20,635 bases of DNA from an uncultured Christensenella sp. (GCA_949293915.1 CASFFJ010000162.1:1-20635); one strand, 5' to 3'. Shown: positions 7,192 to 13,451, counted from the first letter of the stretch. Notes: generated from the letters alone by a model not told the origin. Program-made: numbers and translations.

Positions 7192-7444
7192 ACTTGAGAC
7201 ACGCAAACGCCTCCCCGCGTTTTGCGATCGCGCTTTGGCGAAAAAGGCGGCATTGATAATATATTATATTTTGTAAGGCTACATAATTTTGACAATTCTC
7301 TTCCTGCTCCTTTTTACGTTTTTTTTGTTGTTGTGGGCTAGTATGATATTTTATTGCGCATTGTTTATGGCCTAATTTGTCAGAAGTTGGCTTCAAATGA
7401 TGTGGCTTTTTTGCATAAAAAATCAAAAAAAGCAAAAAACCCTG

Positions 7445-7473
7445 TTGACAAAACGGAAGCGATGTGTTACAAT
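7445..7473 (+). promoter_or_regulatory. Strong promoter for the 7610 gene
   Basis: TTGACA (7445-7450), 17-nt spacer, TACAAT (7468-7473): a near-consensus housekeeping promoter. Transcription would start near 7480 and give a leader of about 130 nt before the 7610 gene, the leader that carries the antisense RNA and the switch hairpins. Confidence 0.8.
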
Positions 7474-7480
7474 ATAAGCG

Positions 7481-7516
7481 TAAAAAGAAAGGCCCGTGTG
7501 CTGGTACCACACGGGC
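7481..7516 (-). terminator. Intrinsic terminator of antisense RNA 1
   Basis: Perfect 9-bp stem 7492-7500/7508-7516 with T-rich tract 7481-7491 on the minus strand. On the plus strand the same stem is a leader hairpin at the very 5' end of the mRNA and lacks a T-run. Confidence 0.7.
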
Positions 7517-7554
7517 GGCAGGTCCCCCCGAAACCATCACGAAACGGCAGGACG
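7481..7554 (-). ncRNA. Candidate antisense small RNA 1
   Basis: On the minus strand a promoter TTGACA (7583-7588), 17-nt spacer, TATACT (7560-7565) predicts a start near 7553. About 40-60 nt on, GCCCGTGTG pairs perfectly with CACACGGGC (7492-7516, 7-nt loop), followed by CTTTCTTTTT, an intrinsic terminator. The product is about 73 nt and lies wholly opposite the leader of the 7610 gene, so it is fully complementary to that mRNA. Its 5' end covers the GGCAGG element that can open the downstream hairpin. No open frame with a start is evident inside it. Confidence 0.65.
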
Positions 7555-7601
7555 GGAACAGTATACCCCTTTTCCCTCCTGCTGTCAAGAAAAGCAGGAG
7601 G
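7544..7601 (+). promoter_or_regulatory. Translational switch in the leader of the 7610 gene
   Basis: CCTCCTGCT (7575-7583) pairs perfectly with AGCAGGAGG (7593-7601), and that second arm is the ribosome binding site of the 7610 gene, so this hairpin hides it. Upstream ACGGCAGGA (7544-7552) can pair instead with TCCTGCTGT (7577-7585), nine pairs with one G-U, which would free the site. Antisense RNA 1 covers 7544-7552. The two pairings are mutually exclusive; regulation is inferred. Confidence 0.6.
7560..7588 (-). promoter_or_regulatory. Promoter of antisense RNA 1
   Basis: Minus-strand TTGACA (7583-7588), 17 nt, TATACT (7560-7565). Its -35 box coincides with the loop, and its spacer with the left arm, of the hairpin that masks the ribosome binding site on the opposite strand. 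Confidence 0.7.
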
Positions 7602-7609
7602 TCATTTAC

Positions 7610-7918
7610 ATGTTCGAAAAATTCGCACTTGTTCCCCGATTCTCTCGCGTGAAATCATTTTACAAAAAGGCCATGATTCGGCCCTTCCCCGGCGGCCTGA
7701 CCCTGTATTCCTACGGGACGCCCGTTTGCACCGTTTGCGACGAAAAAATTTTCCGGTGCTTGGATGGATGGAGCGCAACGACGGCGCGCCATGTGAACGA
7801 ATTTTTGCAGCAATGCGGATTTCATGCCATCAGCAAGGCAGAATGGATGGTGCTTCCTGTACATGCTGCGGAATCGTTTGCCCGCTGGGGCCAAAGCGAT
7901 GAGGCCGACGCAGCGTGA
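7610..7918 (+). CDS. Small hypothetical protein (SATT...HVNEFL family)
   Basis: A 102-residue protein from ATG 7610, 8 nt after AGGAGG. N-terminal half is beta-rich with TLYSYGTPVCTVCDEKIFR; then GWSATTARHVNEFLQQCGFHAISKAEWMVL. The 'ysYgt.va......rcw.gwSATT.rHiNeFl...Gf...sKaEW' pattern is one I recall from short uncharacterised proteins on clostridial mobile elements; no function is known to me. No membrane or signal segment. It is the first gene of the rightward accessory region, with its own strong promoter and an elaborate leader, so its dose appears tightly controlled. Confidence 0.75.
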   Translation: MFEKFALVPRFSRVKSFYKKAMIRPFPGGLTLYSYGTPVCTVCDEKIFRCLDGWSATTARHVNEFLQQCGFHAISKAEWMVLPVHAAESFARWGQSDEADAA

Positions 7919-7927
7919 CAGGGGGAC

Positions 7928-8029
7928 GTGCGGCAATTTCTCCAAGAGACCACGGGCGAAGCGCCCACGGATGTGCAAACCTGGGACGCAATCGCGGATC
8001 GGCTGGAAATCGAGCCCGCCGATTCCTGA
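7928..8029 (+). CDS. Possible 33-residue protein
   Basis: A GTG start at 7928, nine bases after the previous stop, opens a 33-residue frame: RQFLQETTGEAPTDVQTWDAI, then ADRLEIEPADS. Composition is protein-like and acidic, and AGGGGG lies 2-7 nt upstream, closer than usual. The stop codon falls in the loop of a perfect GATTCC/GGAATC hairpin (8021-8036). It may be a coupled small protein or a remnant of a longer C-terminus for the 7610 gene. No function can be assigned. Confidence 0.35.
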   Translation: MRQFLQETTGEAPTDVQTWDAIADRLEIEPADS

Positions 8030-8075
8030 AGGAATCACGCAAGCCCGCCTGACGATGGCCCGGCGGCACCGGGCC
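8021..8075 (+). repeat. Two GC-rich hairpins
   Basis: GATTCC/GGAATC (8021-8036) and GGCCCGG/CCGGGCC (8057-8075) are perfect short hairpins in the gap before the 8136 gene. There is no T-run after either, so they may stabilise or process the mRNA rather than end it. Confidence 0.4.
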
Positions 8076-8135
8076 GAAACGCCGCGAGGCGTCGCGGGAA
8101 GCCGCAAATGCAAATAATGAATGGAGGGAATCGAC

Positions 8136-8339
8136 ATGAATAAAAAAAATAACCTGTATGTCGTACTGTTTGGGACTGCCAGATACGATCCTGAAGCGCA
8201 TTTGCGCTCCGCCATGCACACGTTTAATTTTCTTGCAGACGCGCGGAGATATTCGCGGCAGTACTCAAACTCAGTGATCTTCAAATTTCATTTCAGCTCT
8301 AGCTCTGGTGATGTTGAATGGTTCTGTGAGATTTGTTAA
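8136..8339 (+). CDS. Small hypothetical protein, 67 aa
   Basis: From ATG 8136, preceded by GGAGGG 6 nt away. Begins MNKKNNLYVVLFGTARYDPEAH, then ALMHTFNFL-like helix (SAMHTFNFLADARRYSRQYS) and ends GDVEWFCEIC with two cysteines. Looks like a compact alpha/beta fold. No family recognised. It is followed by about 200 bp without genes that carries antisense RNA 2, so it may share a transcript with the 8540 gene. Confidence 0.65.
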   Translation: MNKKNNLYVVLFGTARYDPEAHLRSAMHTFNFLADARRYSRQYSNSVIFKFHFSSSSGDVEWFCEIC

Positions 8340-8410
8340 GAAACGGCTGAGGTGCGCGCTGCCGGTGATTTCGGCCACCTCTGTGTACGAAATGGCCGCC
8401 TAGCGAATCC

Positions 8411-8449
8411 AAAAAAAGCCCTCCGCACGTCTAGCACACGGCGGAGGGC
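8411..8449 (-). terminator. Intrinsic terminator of antisense RNA 2
   Basis: Perfect 9-bp GC-rich stem with a 7-T tail, pointing leftward although no minus-strand protein gene exists here; this orientation is what first reveals the small RNA. Confidence 0.85.
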
Positions 8450-8483
8450 GGCCCCACAAATACCTAGCACGGCAACGGGAGCA
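8411..8483 (-). ncRNA. Candidate antisense small RNA 2
   Basis: Minus-strand promoter TTGACT-17-TATAAT predicts a start near 8482-8483. The transcript ends at GCCCTCCGC/GCGGAGGGC (8418-8449, 14-nt loop) followed by seven T residues (8411-8417), a textbook intrinsic terminator; length about 72 nt. It begins UGCUCCCGUUGCC, which is complementary to the AACGGGAG element upstream of the 8540 gene and, over 7-8 bases, to that gene's ribosome binding site itself. The RNA contains two CGUG(UG)CUAG segments and shares GCCGCCC with antisense RNA 1. Confidence 0.7.
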
Positions 8484-8533
8484 CATACATTATAGCATGG
8501 TGCCTCCCGTTAGTCAACAAAACGACGGGAGGC
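8474..8533 (+). promoter_or_regulatory. Translational switch in the leader of the 8540 gene
   Basis: GCCTCCCGT (8502-8510) pairs perfectly with ACGGGAGGC (8525-8533), which contains the ribosome binding site GGGAGG. Alternatively AACGGGAG (8474-8481) pairs perfectly with CTCCCGTT (8504-8511), freeing the site. Antisense RNA 2 is complementary to 8474-8481. Exposed and hidden states are therefore mutually exclusive and controllable by the antisense RNA (inference). Confidence 0.65.
8489..8517 (-). promoter_or_regulatory. Promoter of antisense RNA 2
   Basis: Minus-strand TTGACT (8512-8517), 17-nt spacer, TATAAT (8489-8494), five of six and six of six consensus bases. The -35 lies in the loop of the mRNA hairpin that hides the 8540 ribosome binding site, as in the first module. 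Confidence 0.8.
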
Positions 8534-8539
8534 TTTGTC

Positions 8540-8839
8540 ATGGATGCAACGATCTTTTCTAGCCTTGTTTCTCTCTCATCGCGTAACCGTGTACGTCCCT
8601 GGGACGAATGGAGTCAATGCGTGTGGCCGCAAATGCATATCATCGAAAAAAATGATCGGCTTTGGATTTATCGCGACGGTTATTTGTCAAGCGTTTATTC
8701 GATTGATAGAGCACACGACGCCGTGGAATGGGGTCACCGGCACAGAATGACATGCCGAAACGCTGTCACGGCAGAAAATGGGCATAGGTTTGACCTTTGG
8801 GAAGGAAACGGTTTCGCGTGCGCTATTCCTTGCAAATAA
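8540..8839 (+). CDS. Small hypothetical protein, 99 aa
   Basis: From ATG 8540, 7 nt after GGGAGG that lies in a hairpin arm. The sequence has many Trp residues (RPWDEWSQCVW, RLWIYRDGYLSS, EWGHRHRM, FDLWEGNG), suggesting a small soluble beta-rich fold; no family recognised. No membrane segment or signal peptide, which argues against a classical type I toxin. It ends 17 nt before the next start and its last codons contain a degenerate copy of the intergenic TGCGC motif. Confidence 0.65.
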   Translation: MDATIFSSLVSLSSRNRVRPWDEWSQCVWPQMHIIEKNDRLWIYRDGYLSSVYSIDRAHDAVEWGHRHRMTCRNAVTAENGHRFDLWEGNGFACAIPCK

Positions 8840-8856
8840 TAATGGAGGCTTTGAAA

Positions 8857-9240
8857 ATGAAAATCAATCCTTTTACCACCTCTGGAATGGAAAAGCTCGC
8901 CGCGGCGCTGGATGAGGTCCAGCGCCGGGCGAAGGTCCGCACAATCTCCGCGGACGATGTAAAAAGCGCGCTTTTGACCATCAACAAAAAACTGGACATC
9001 CCCAAAAAGCACATGGACGGCGTTCAGATATGCGTTGACATTCACGCGCAGACGTTCCCATCAGCGTACAAATACCGCCCCGAAAGCACGCAATTTGTGG
9101 CGGTAAACATCCGCGGGGCCTGGTATGTCACGGGCGTTTCTCGTTCTGATACCATGCGCCCTACAAAAGCCGTTCTTTGCAAATTGACAGACGGGGCAAA
9201 GGCAGCGCTGCTTGAATCGCGCACAAGTTTTGCCCTTTGA
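8857..9240 (+). CDS. Hypothetical protein, 127 aa
   Basis: From ATG 8857, with GGAGG 10 nt before; twenty upstream in-frame codons belong to the overlap with the previous gene. N-terminal half is helical and basic (MEKLAAALDEVQRRAKVRTISADDVKSALLTINKKLDIPKKHMDG); the C-terminal half is beta-rich (YRPESTQFVAVNIRGAWYVTGVSRSD) and ends with a helix (LTDGAKAALLESRTSF). It resembles small uncharacterised proteins of clostridial conjugative elements in layout only. No catalytic motif seen. Confidence 0.7.
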   Translation: MKINPFTTSGMEKLAAALDEVQRRAKVRTISADDVKSALLTINKKLDIPKKHMDGVQICVDIHAQTFPSAYKYRPESTQFVAVNIRGAWYVTGVSRSDTMRPTKAVLCKLTDGAKAALLESRTSFAL

Positions 9241-9291
9241 CAAAATCATACGCCACATTCCTAAAACCAGCCATGAAAGGAGAAAAAAGCA

Positions 9292-9888
9292 ATGCGTACC
9301 CGCATATATTCCAATGAGGACCTTTTTTCCGAAGAAAACATTCAAGCAGCGCGCGAAAACCTGATTGACGGCGGCACAGAGGAGGACGCTGTTTCCGATT
9401 CGGAAATATATGACGAGTTAGCATTTATTGATCGCACAAACTGGGATGACGCTTGCTTTGAGTTGAAACGGTTTTTTGAGGATAAGGCCCCGGCCTATTT
9501 GATGCAAGGGACGGCTGGGACGTGGATGGGGCCGCGCGCGTGCGGCCATGTGTTCACCGAATTTTCGGAATTTATCGAAAAGGCCATGAGAGATTGCGAA
9601 TACCTATCAATCTATGACGAAAACGGGCACTTTTTCGTTGAATGTGTTCATCACGACGGGCGCAACATCTACGAAGTGAAGGCTATCACCCGCGCGGCGC
9701 TTGCCTATATCGAAAATTGGGCCAGCGACAAAACGGACCAGGAAAAGCACGCTACTGTTTTTGGATGCAATTTCTTCTCCGGTCTCCTGCATTTTGCGCG
9801 CGATGTCTACGGTGTAAAGGAGACGCGCCCGCGGCGCCCGTCGAAGCGGACAGCGCCCCGCCCGGCGCCCGTTCGCACCGCCGCATAA
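9292..9888 (+). CDS. Hypothetical protein, 198 aa
   Basis: From ATG 9292 after AAAGGAG. Acidic N-terminus (SNEDLFSEENIQAARENLIDGGTEEDAVSDSEIYDELAF region), then FEDKAPAYLMQGTAGTWMGPRACGHVFTEF and a conserved-looking core: YLSIYDENGHFFVECVHHDGRNIYEVKAIT. The 'l.GtaGtW.G...gG.v...f' plus 'iyDenGhf.v.c.HHDGtN.yEvK' pattern is familiar from mobile-element proteins of gut Firmicutes, function unknown; the HHDG could be a metal or active site. The C-terminal 25 residues are Arg/Pro-rich and probably disordered. The two halves of an intergenic repeat follow the stop. Confidence 0.75.
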   Translation: MRTRIYSNEDLFSEENIQAARENLIDGGTEEDAVSDSEIYDELAFIDRTNWDDACFELKRFFEDKAPAYLMQGTAGTWMGPRACGHVFTEFSEFIEKAMRDCEYLSIYDENGHFFVECVHHDGRNIYEVKAITRAALAYIENWASDKTDQEKHATVFGCNFFSGLLHFARDVYGVKETRPRRPSKRTAPRPAPVRTAA

Positions 9889-9986
9889 TCAGCAGAGCCT
9901 GCGCCACATTCTGACGGGCGGCCAAAAAATCGGACATTCCCGCGCCACCCGCCTTCCCCAAAAATCAAAAATCGGAGGGAAGAACC

Positions 9987-11963
9987 ATGCAAGCCACATA
10001 TACATTAAACCCCGAAAAAAACGGTATAGAAATTCGTTTCCCCGAAAAGCCGACGGCGGAAACGCTCGCGGCCCTCAAGGGCGCGGGCTATCGCTGGAGC
10101 CGCACGGGTGGTTTCTGGTGGTCGAAGCAGTCGGAAAAGGCGCTTTCCGTTGCCCTCGCGATTGTCGGCGGCGACGTTCTCCCCGCGCCTGCACAATGCG
10201 CCAAGGCTGAAAAAGCAGCCGTGAAACCTGCCGCCCCGTCAAACGTCACGCCCGACGGTTTCCGCTTCGTCTTCAACGGCTACCGCACGCCCGCGGGCGA
10301 GCTTGTCAAAGGCCGGTATTCGTTTGTAAAAGAATCAGAAAATGAATCACGGCTTTTTTCCGTGGAAATATACCTGGATTCGTACAGAATCCCGGAGCAC
10401 CCCGCCGATACCATCGCAGAAAACAACAGCGACGGCATGACGGATTATTTTGAAAACACGCGTCTGTATATCCCCATGACGGCCCCGGCTTATCTCGCCG
10501 CCGTGGACGGGTTGAAAAAATTCCGTGAGCACCAGAACAAAACGGAAGTGCGGCGCAATGCGCGAGCGTTTGAAAATGAATCGCAAAAGCAGGAGGCAGA
10601 AATCTCCTACCGCATGCGGCTTTTTGGAGAAACGCGCGAGCAGGCGCAAGCCGCATTGAAACAAAAAAAGGAAGAGGCAGAGGAACGCGAACGCGCATAC
10701 AATGCCACGCTTGCAAAGTGCGAATCCCTAGCGCGCGCCCGCTTTGACGCCATGGGCACGGACCAGGAAGCAGCGGCGCTTGAGGCAATCCGCGCCCATG
10801 TCTCCAAGCATGCCGCCGCTTTCCAGCAGGAAACGGAGGCGCGAAACCGCGCTATCAAGCAGCGCCACATTGACCTCTTGAGGAGCCAAAACCCGGACAA
10901 CGTGCGCGAAGAAGCGGGCTTAATCATCACCATCCACGAGTTAAAAGGCTATTCCTTGCACCAAAAAGCCCAGGTTGTTTCCTTTGATCTCTCCATCTAT
11001 GACGCAGACTCCCTCCGCCAGCTTTTCCAAAAATCTTTTGATAGTCGCGAAAAAATGGAAAGCGTCGTATCTGTCGCCATTCATCAACACCAGCGCAAGG
11101 CGCAGGGCCTTCCCGCGACTCCCGGCGAGCATGCGCGCGCGCAGTTGCCCGCCCTGCTTGAAAAATCGGAAACGGTCGAAGCATGCGCCAGCGCTGAGGA
11201 AGTAAGCGCAAAAGCAGCCGTCTTTGAGCTTTCGGAACCGCTCCGCGTGGGAAATGCCTTTTTTACCTGCAAATCCTGCGACCTTGGCGAGATGGCCCAT
11301 ATGCTGGAGGTCCAGGACGAAAGAACGCCCTATCGCACGGGAGAATCCGTCCTCGTCACGCATGCCGTCATTCTCTCCCCGGACGCATTGGCGTTTTTCG
11401 TGCACCACCTGGACGAAGACTTTTCCTTCCTTGATGAAAAAGGCGGCACGCGCGTAGAAAGCGACACGGTCAGCTGCTGGGAGGAATACATCAAACTCCC
11501 CACAGCGGAGCGCGAAAAACTCCCGCGCTACACCCTCGCCGTGGCCGTCTGCGATGAAACCGGGGCCCCGGTGCTTTTGGTGGACCCGGAGGGCTATACA
11601 TATGCCCGCTATGCGTCCTTTATGCCCGAAGGTTTCGACTTTTCCGCATTTGACTCGCTCCTGCGTCAATCCGGCTATGCGCCTGCGATTGAAAAGCAAC
11701 CGGCAACCCCGCCGCCCGCATGCAATTTTGAATCCGGCAAAACCAGGTTGCCCAAAGCGCTGCATGACCTTCTTTGCCTGTCCACCGGCACAGTTGCGAC
11801 CATCGCCCACGAAAAAGGGCTTCCCGGAACGCTTGCGGACTATGAATCGTTACAGGATATTCAATCCCGCCTGCTTTTTGCGGCGTCCTCCCTTCCGCCT
11901 GATCGCTATGGAAACTGGCGGGAATTGCTGGAGGCCGCCTGGCCGCTCGCCTTTCCCGCATAA
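9987..11963 (+). CDS. Large polyvalent-type protein, 658 aa
   Basis: Starts at ATG 9987 with GGAGGG before it. Residues about 1-62 form a domain with GYRWSRTGGFWWSKQS (34-49), the 'LK..GfrWs....vWwak.s' signature that accompanies polyvalent proteins of phages and conjugative elements. Residues about 80-190 include a globular region (GFRFVFNGYRTPAGE). Residues about 185-300 are a highly charged coiled coil (QAALKQKKEEAEERERAY). A C-terminal globular part (about 400-560) and a helical tail (LPKALHDLLCLSTGTVAT...) follow. Polyvalent proteins of this kind are thought to be co-injected or transferred with element DNA to protect or modify it in the new host; that role is family knowledge, not seen here. 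No enzyme motif is recognised. Confidence 0.75.
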   Translation: MQATYTLNPEKNGIEIRFPEKPTAETLAALKGAGYRWSRTGGFWWSKQSEKALSVALAIVGGDVLPAPAQCAKAEKAAVKPAAPSNVTPDGFRFVFNGYRTPAGELVKGRYSFVKESENESRLFSVEIYLDSYRIPEHPADTIAENNSDGMTDYFENTRLYIPMTAPAYLAAVDGLKKFREHQNKTEVRRNARAFENESQKQEAEISYRMRLFGETREQAQAALKQKKEEAEERERAYNATLAKCESLARARFDAMGTDQEAAALEAIRAHVSKHAAAFQQETEARNRAIKQRHIDLLRSQNPDNVREEAGLIITIHELKGYSLHQKAQVVSFDLSIYDADSLRQLFQKSFDSREKMESVVSVAIHQHQRKAQGLPATPGEHARAQLPALLEKSETVEACASAEEVSAKAAVFELSEPLRVGNAFFTCKSCDLGEMAHMLEVQDERTPYRTGESVLVTHAVILSPDALAFFVHHLDEDFSFLDEKGGTRVESDTVSCWEEYIKLPTAEREKLPRYTLAVAVCDETGAPVLLVDPEGYTYARYASFMPEGFDFSAFDSLLRQSGYAPAIEKQPATPPPACNFESGKTRLPKALHDLLCLSTGTVATIAHEKGLPGTLADYESLQDIQSRLLFAASSLPPDRYGNWRELLEAAWPLAFPA

Positions 11964-12067
11964 CGGCGCTACGGTGCCCCGCTATGCGCCACATTTTGAA
12001 AATAGTTTCTAAACCCTGCCGCCGCCGCGCCGCCCCGGCCTGTAGAATAGGGCGGAAGGAGGACAAA

Positions 12068-12586
12068 ATGAAAAACGATTCTGCCTATAACCCCATGTGC
12101 CTTGATTGCGCCCGCCTTTTCCATGGTTGCGGCGGAACGACCTGCCAGACGTGGACAGGTTGCGCCATGAAAACCGTAGAAAGAAAAGTGACCACCCTGG
12201 CGCCCTGCCTGCATTTTGGCTGCTTGGGAAACGGCGTCACCGTCTACGACGTCAACCACGAAGAGCACGGTGACTATAAAACCGTCGCGCACATCGCAGA
12301 GTGCGGGAATGTCAAATTTTATTGCGCTCTCCCCACCCAGTACGTGGAAAAAGTGACGCTTGCGGCCTTGCATCAGCAGAAGGAATACGCACAGCAATGG
12401 GAATCCTGGCCTTCGTCACGGCAATTTCATGAAATGGAACGTTGCATGACCACGACGCAATTTTTACAAAGCAGCGCCCGATTTTTCAGTATGGAAAGCG
12501 GCGAACGGCTGCAAGTACTTTTGTCCCTTCATGCGCAAAACTTCGGGTATACGATTCCCAAACATGCGCCAGCGATTCAAAAATAA
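12068..12586 (+). CDS. Cys-rich N-terminus hypothetical protein, 172 aa
   Basis: ATG 12068 follows GGAAGGAGG; 28 upstream open codons are noncoding. The N-terminus has a cysteine cluster (MCLDCARLFHGCGG, TCQTWTGC, APCLHFGC) suited to one or two zinc sites. Then YDVNHEEHGDYKTVAHIAECGNVKFYCALPTQYVEKVTLAA, which resembles the 'yd...e.gdykt.AhI...g.i.fy...LP..v...I...A' module of polyvalent proteins in clostridial elements. Together with the upstream 658-residue gene this suggests a transferred-protein or host-takeover set (inference). Its final codons overlap an intergenic motif copy serving the next gene. Confidence 0.7.
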   Translation: MKNDSAYNPMCLDCARLFHGCGGTTCQTWTGCAMKTVERKVTTLAPCLHFGCLGNGVTVYDVNHEEHGDYKTVAHIAECGNVKFYCALPTQYVEKVTLAALHQQKEYAQQWESWPSSRQFHEMERCMTTTQFLQSSARFFSMESGERLQVLLSLHAQNFGYTIPKHAPAIQK

Positions 12587-12606
12587 CCGTAAAAGGAGGC
12601 TTTCCC

Positions 12607-12720
12607 ATGGTACGCCGTATTCTTCTTTTCGCCCGCGCCTGGGCGCGCTATATCTCCACATGCCGCCCGCTCGCCTTCGCTGCTCAATACGATTCAATTC
12701 AAATTGATTCTTTGTGGTAA
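12607..12720 (+). CDS. 37-residue small protein
   Basis: ATG 12607 has AAAAGGAGG 9 nt upstream, as strong as those of its neighbours. It encodes MVRRILLFARAWARYISTC, then RPLAFAAQYDSIQIDSLW. The N-terminal half is basic and hydrophobic and could be an amphipathic or membrane-associated helix. The presence of its own motif copy and ribosome binding site argues for a real small gene. No family recognised. Confidence 0.5.
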   Translation: MVRRILLFARAWARYISTCRPLAFAAQYDSIQIDSLW

Positions 12721-12783
12721 AAGGCGGGAAGGCGCGAATCTGCGCCATCGTTAGAAATCCGAACAGAAAAGGAGGCTTTTTGC

Positions 12784-13269
12784 ATGAGCTGCTTCATCAT
12801 GAAACCCGAAAATATCTATTGCATTGCGCGCGTCATTGCGCAGGAGCTTGTCCCGCCCACCTATATCAGCATTTGCCGGCTGCCGGAAAACTTTGCCTGC
12901 GAAGCAAATCTTCGGGACTGCCGTGACACCGCCTGTTTTTACTCTCCCGAAAAAATCGCCGAAAAAATGTACGAAGTAAACGTTCTGGCTTATTCAAGCG
13001 TGTATAAAATTTCTGGAGACTTTGTAAGCCCCGATTTTTCTGCGCTTTCTCCTATGCCAAAGCCTATCCCCGCTTATGAAAATTTTGAATCGCTTGCCCA
13101 TCCATTCCATTACCAGCTTTTCAAACTGGTGCAATGCTGGCTTTATCAAACCGCGGAGGGCAAAACGCACGATCACCCGCTCCGCAAAGCGATTGCGAAA
13201 TGGTGCGACCTGCTGGCTTCGTCCATCGTCGAAGCGGCGCCGGAATACATCGCCGCTCCTTGGGGCTGA
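12784..13269 (+). CDS. Hypothetical protein, 161 aa
   Basis: ATG 12784 after AAAGGAGG. It begins MSCFIMKPENIYCIARVIAQEL, the 'msfim....i..iA..i' opening seen in small uncharacterised proteins of gut Firmicutes mobile elements, then a region with LRDCRDTACFYSPEKIAEKMYEVNVLAYSSVY, and a helical C-terminus (HYQLFKLVQCWLYQTAEGKTHDHPLRKAIAKWCDLLASSIVEAAPEY region). Likely all-helical and soluble. No catalytic motif recognised. Confidence 0.7.
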   Translation: MSCFIMKPENIYCIARVIAQELVPPTYISICRLPENFACEANLRDCRDTACFYSPEKIAEKMYEVNVLAYSSVYKISGDFVSPDFSALSPMPKPIPAYENFESLAHPFHYQLFKLVQCWLYQTAEGKTHDHPLRKAIAKWCDLLASSIVEAAPEYIAAPWG

Positions 13270-13330
13270 TGCAATTTCCTTCTCTCAATGCGCCAAAGCG
13301 AAAAATCAATCCGAAAAAGGAGGCATTTTC

Positions 13331-13402
13331 ATGCAGCCTCAGCGCTTTGAATCCGTCACCGAATCTCCCGCGACCGGACCCGCCACTTCGTTGACAAAAT
13401 AA
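13331..13402 (+). CDS. Possible 23-residue peptide
   Basis: ATG 13331 follows AAAGGAGG 8 nt upstream and a motif copy at 13289, the same layout as its neighbours. The frame is short: MQPQRFESVTESPATGPATS, then LTK. Its last codons contain the -35 box of the next promoter. It may be a leader peptide, a small protein, or the start of a gene later shortened by insertion of the regulatory segment. Confidence 0.35.
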   Translation: MQPQRFESVTESPATGPATSLTK

Positions 13403-13433
13403 AATTGTTTTTGTATTCTTGTTTTAAGAATAC
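13391..13433 (+). promoter_or_regulatory. Promoter with overlapping operator palindrome
   Basis: TTGACA (13391-13396), 17-nt spacer, TATTCT (13414-13419). GTATTCTT (13413-13420) and AAGAATAC (13426-13433) form a perfect 8-bp inverted repeat with 5-nt spacing that covers the -10 and likely start site, as expected for a repressor operator. Drives the 13452 gene pair. Confidence 0.65.
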
Positions 13434-13451
13434 AGATGGAGGATGAAGAAT

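Larger units (their letters stand above)
6159..7444. other. Noncoding 1.3-kb stretch, likely att region
   Basis: No open frame here has both a ribosome binding site and protein-like composition. It contains integrase-arm-like repeats (6239-6508), a possible terminator for the integrase transcript (6294-6323), a long inverted repeat (7022-7086), a palindrome (7168-7191) and A/T-rich runs near 7260-7440. Lying directly downstream of the integrase, it is the natural place for attP; the crossover core cannot be identified without a host junction. Confidence 0.5.

Noticed and set aside
7112..7588. A 158-residue minus-strand frame
   Set aside because: It spans the 7610 leader, a strong plus promoter and A/T-rich noncoding DNA; the composition is low-complexity in part and there is no start signal. 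The small-RNA reading explains the minus-strand promoter better.
7480..7605. Metabolite riboswitch in the 7610 leader
   Set aside because: The structured leader looks riboswitch-like, but no known aptamer consensus is recognisable and the opposite-strand promoter and terminator account for the structure.
7655..8284. A 209-residue minus-strand frame opposite the first accessory genes
   Set aside because: The plus-strand genes have ribosome sites and ordered protein features; this frame has neither.
7601..8542. Type I toxin-antitoxin pairs (antisense RNA plus hydrophobic peptide)
   Set aside because: The antisense arrangement fits, but the 102- and 99-residue products have no membrane helix and are larger and more globular than type I toxins; regulation without toxicity is the simpler reading.
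10941..11810. A 289-residue open frame on the minus strand
   Set aside because: It lies entirely opposite the 658-residue gene, has no ribosome binding site or neighbouring minus-strand genes, and its composition is that of an antisense shadow in GC-rich coding DNA.
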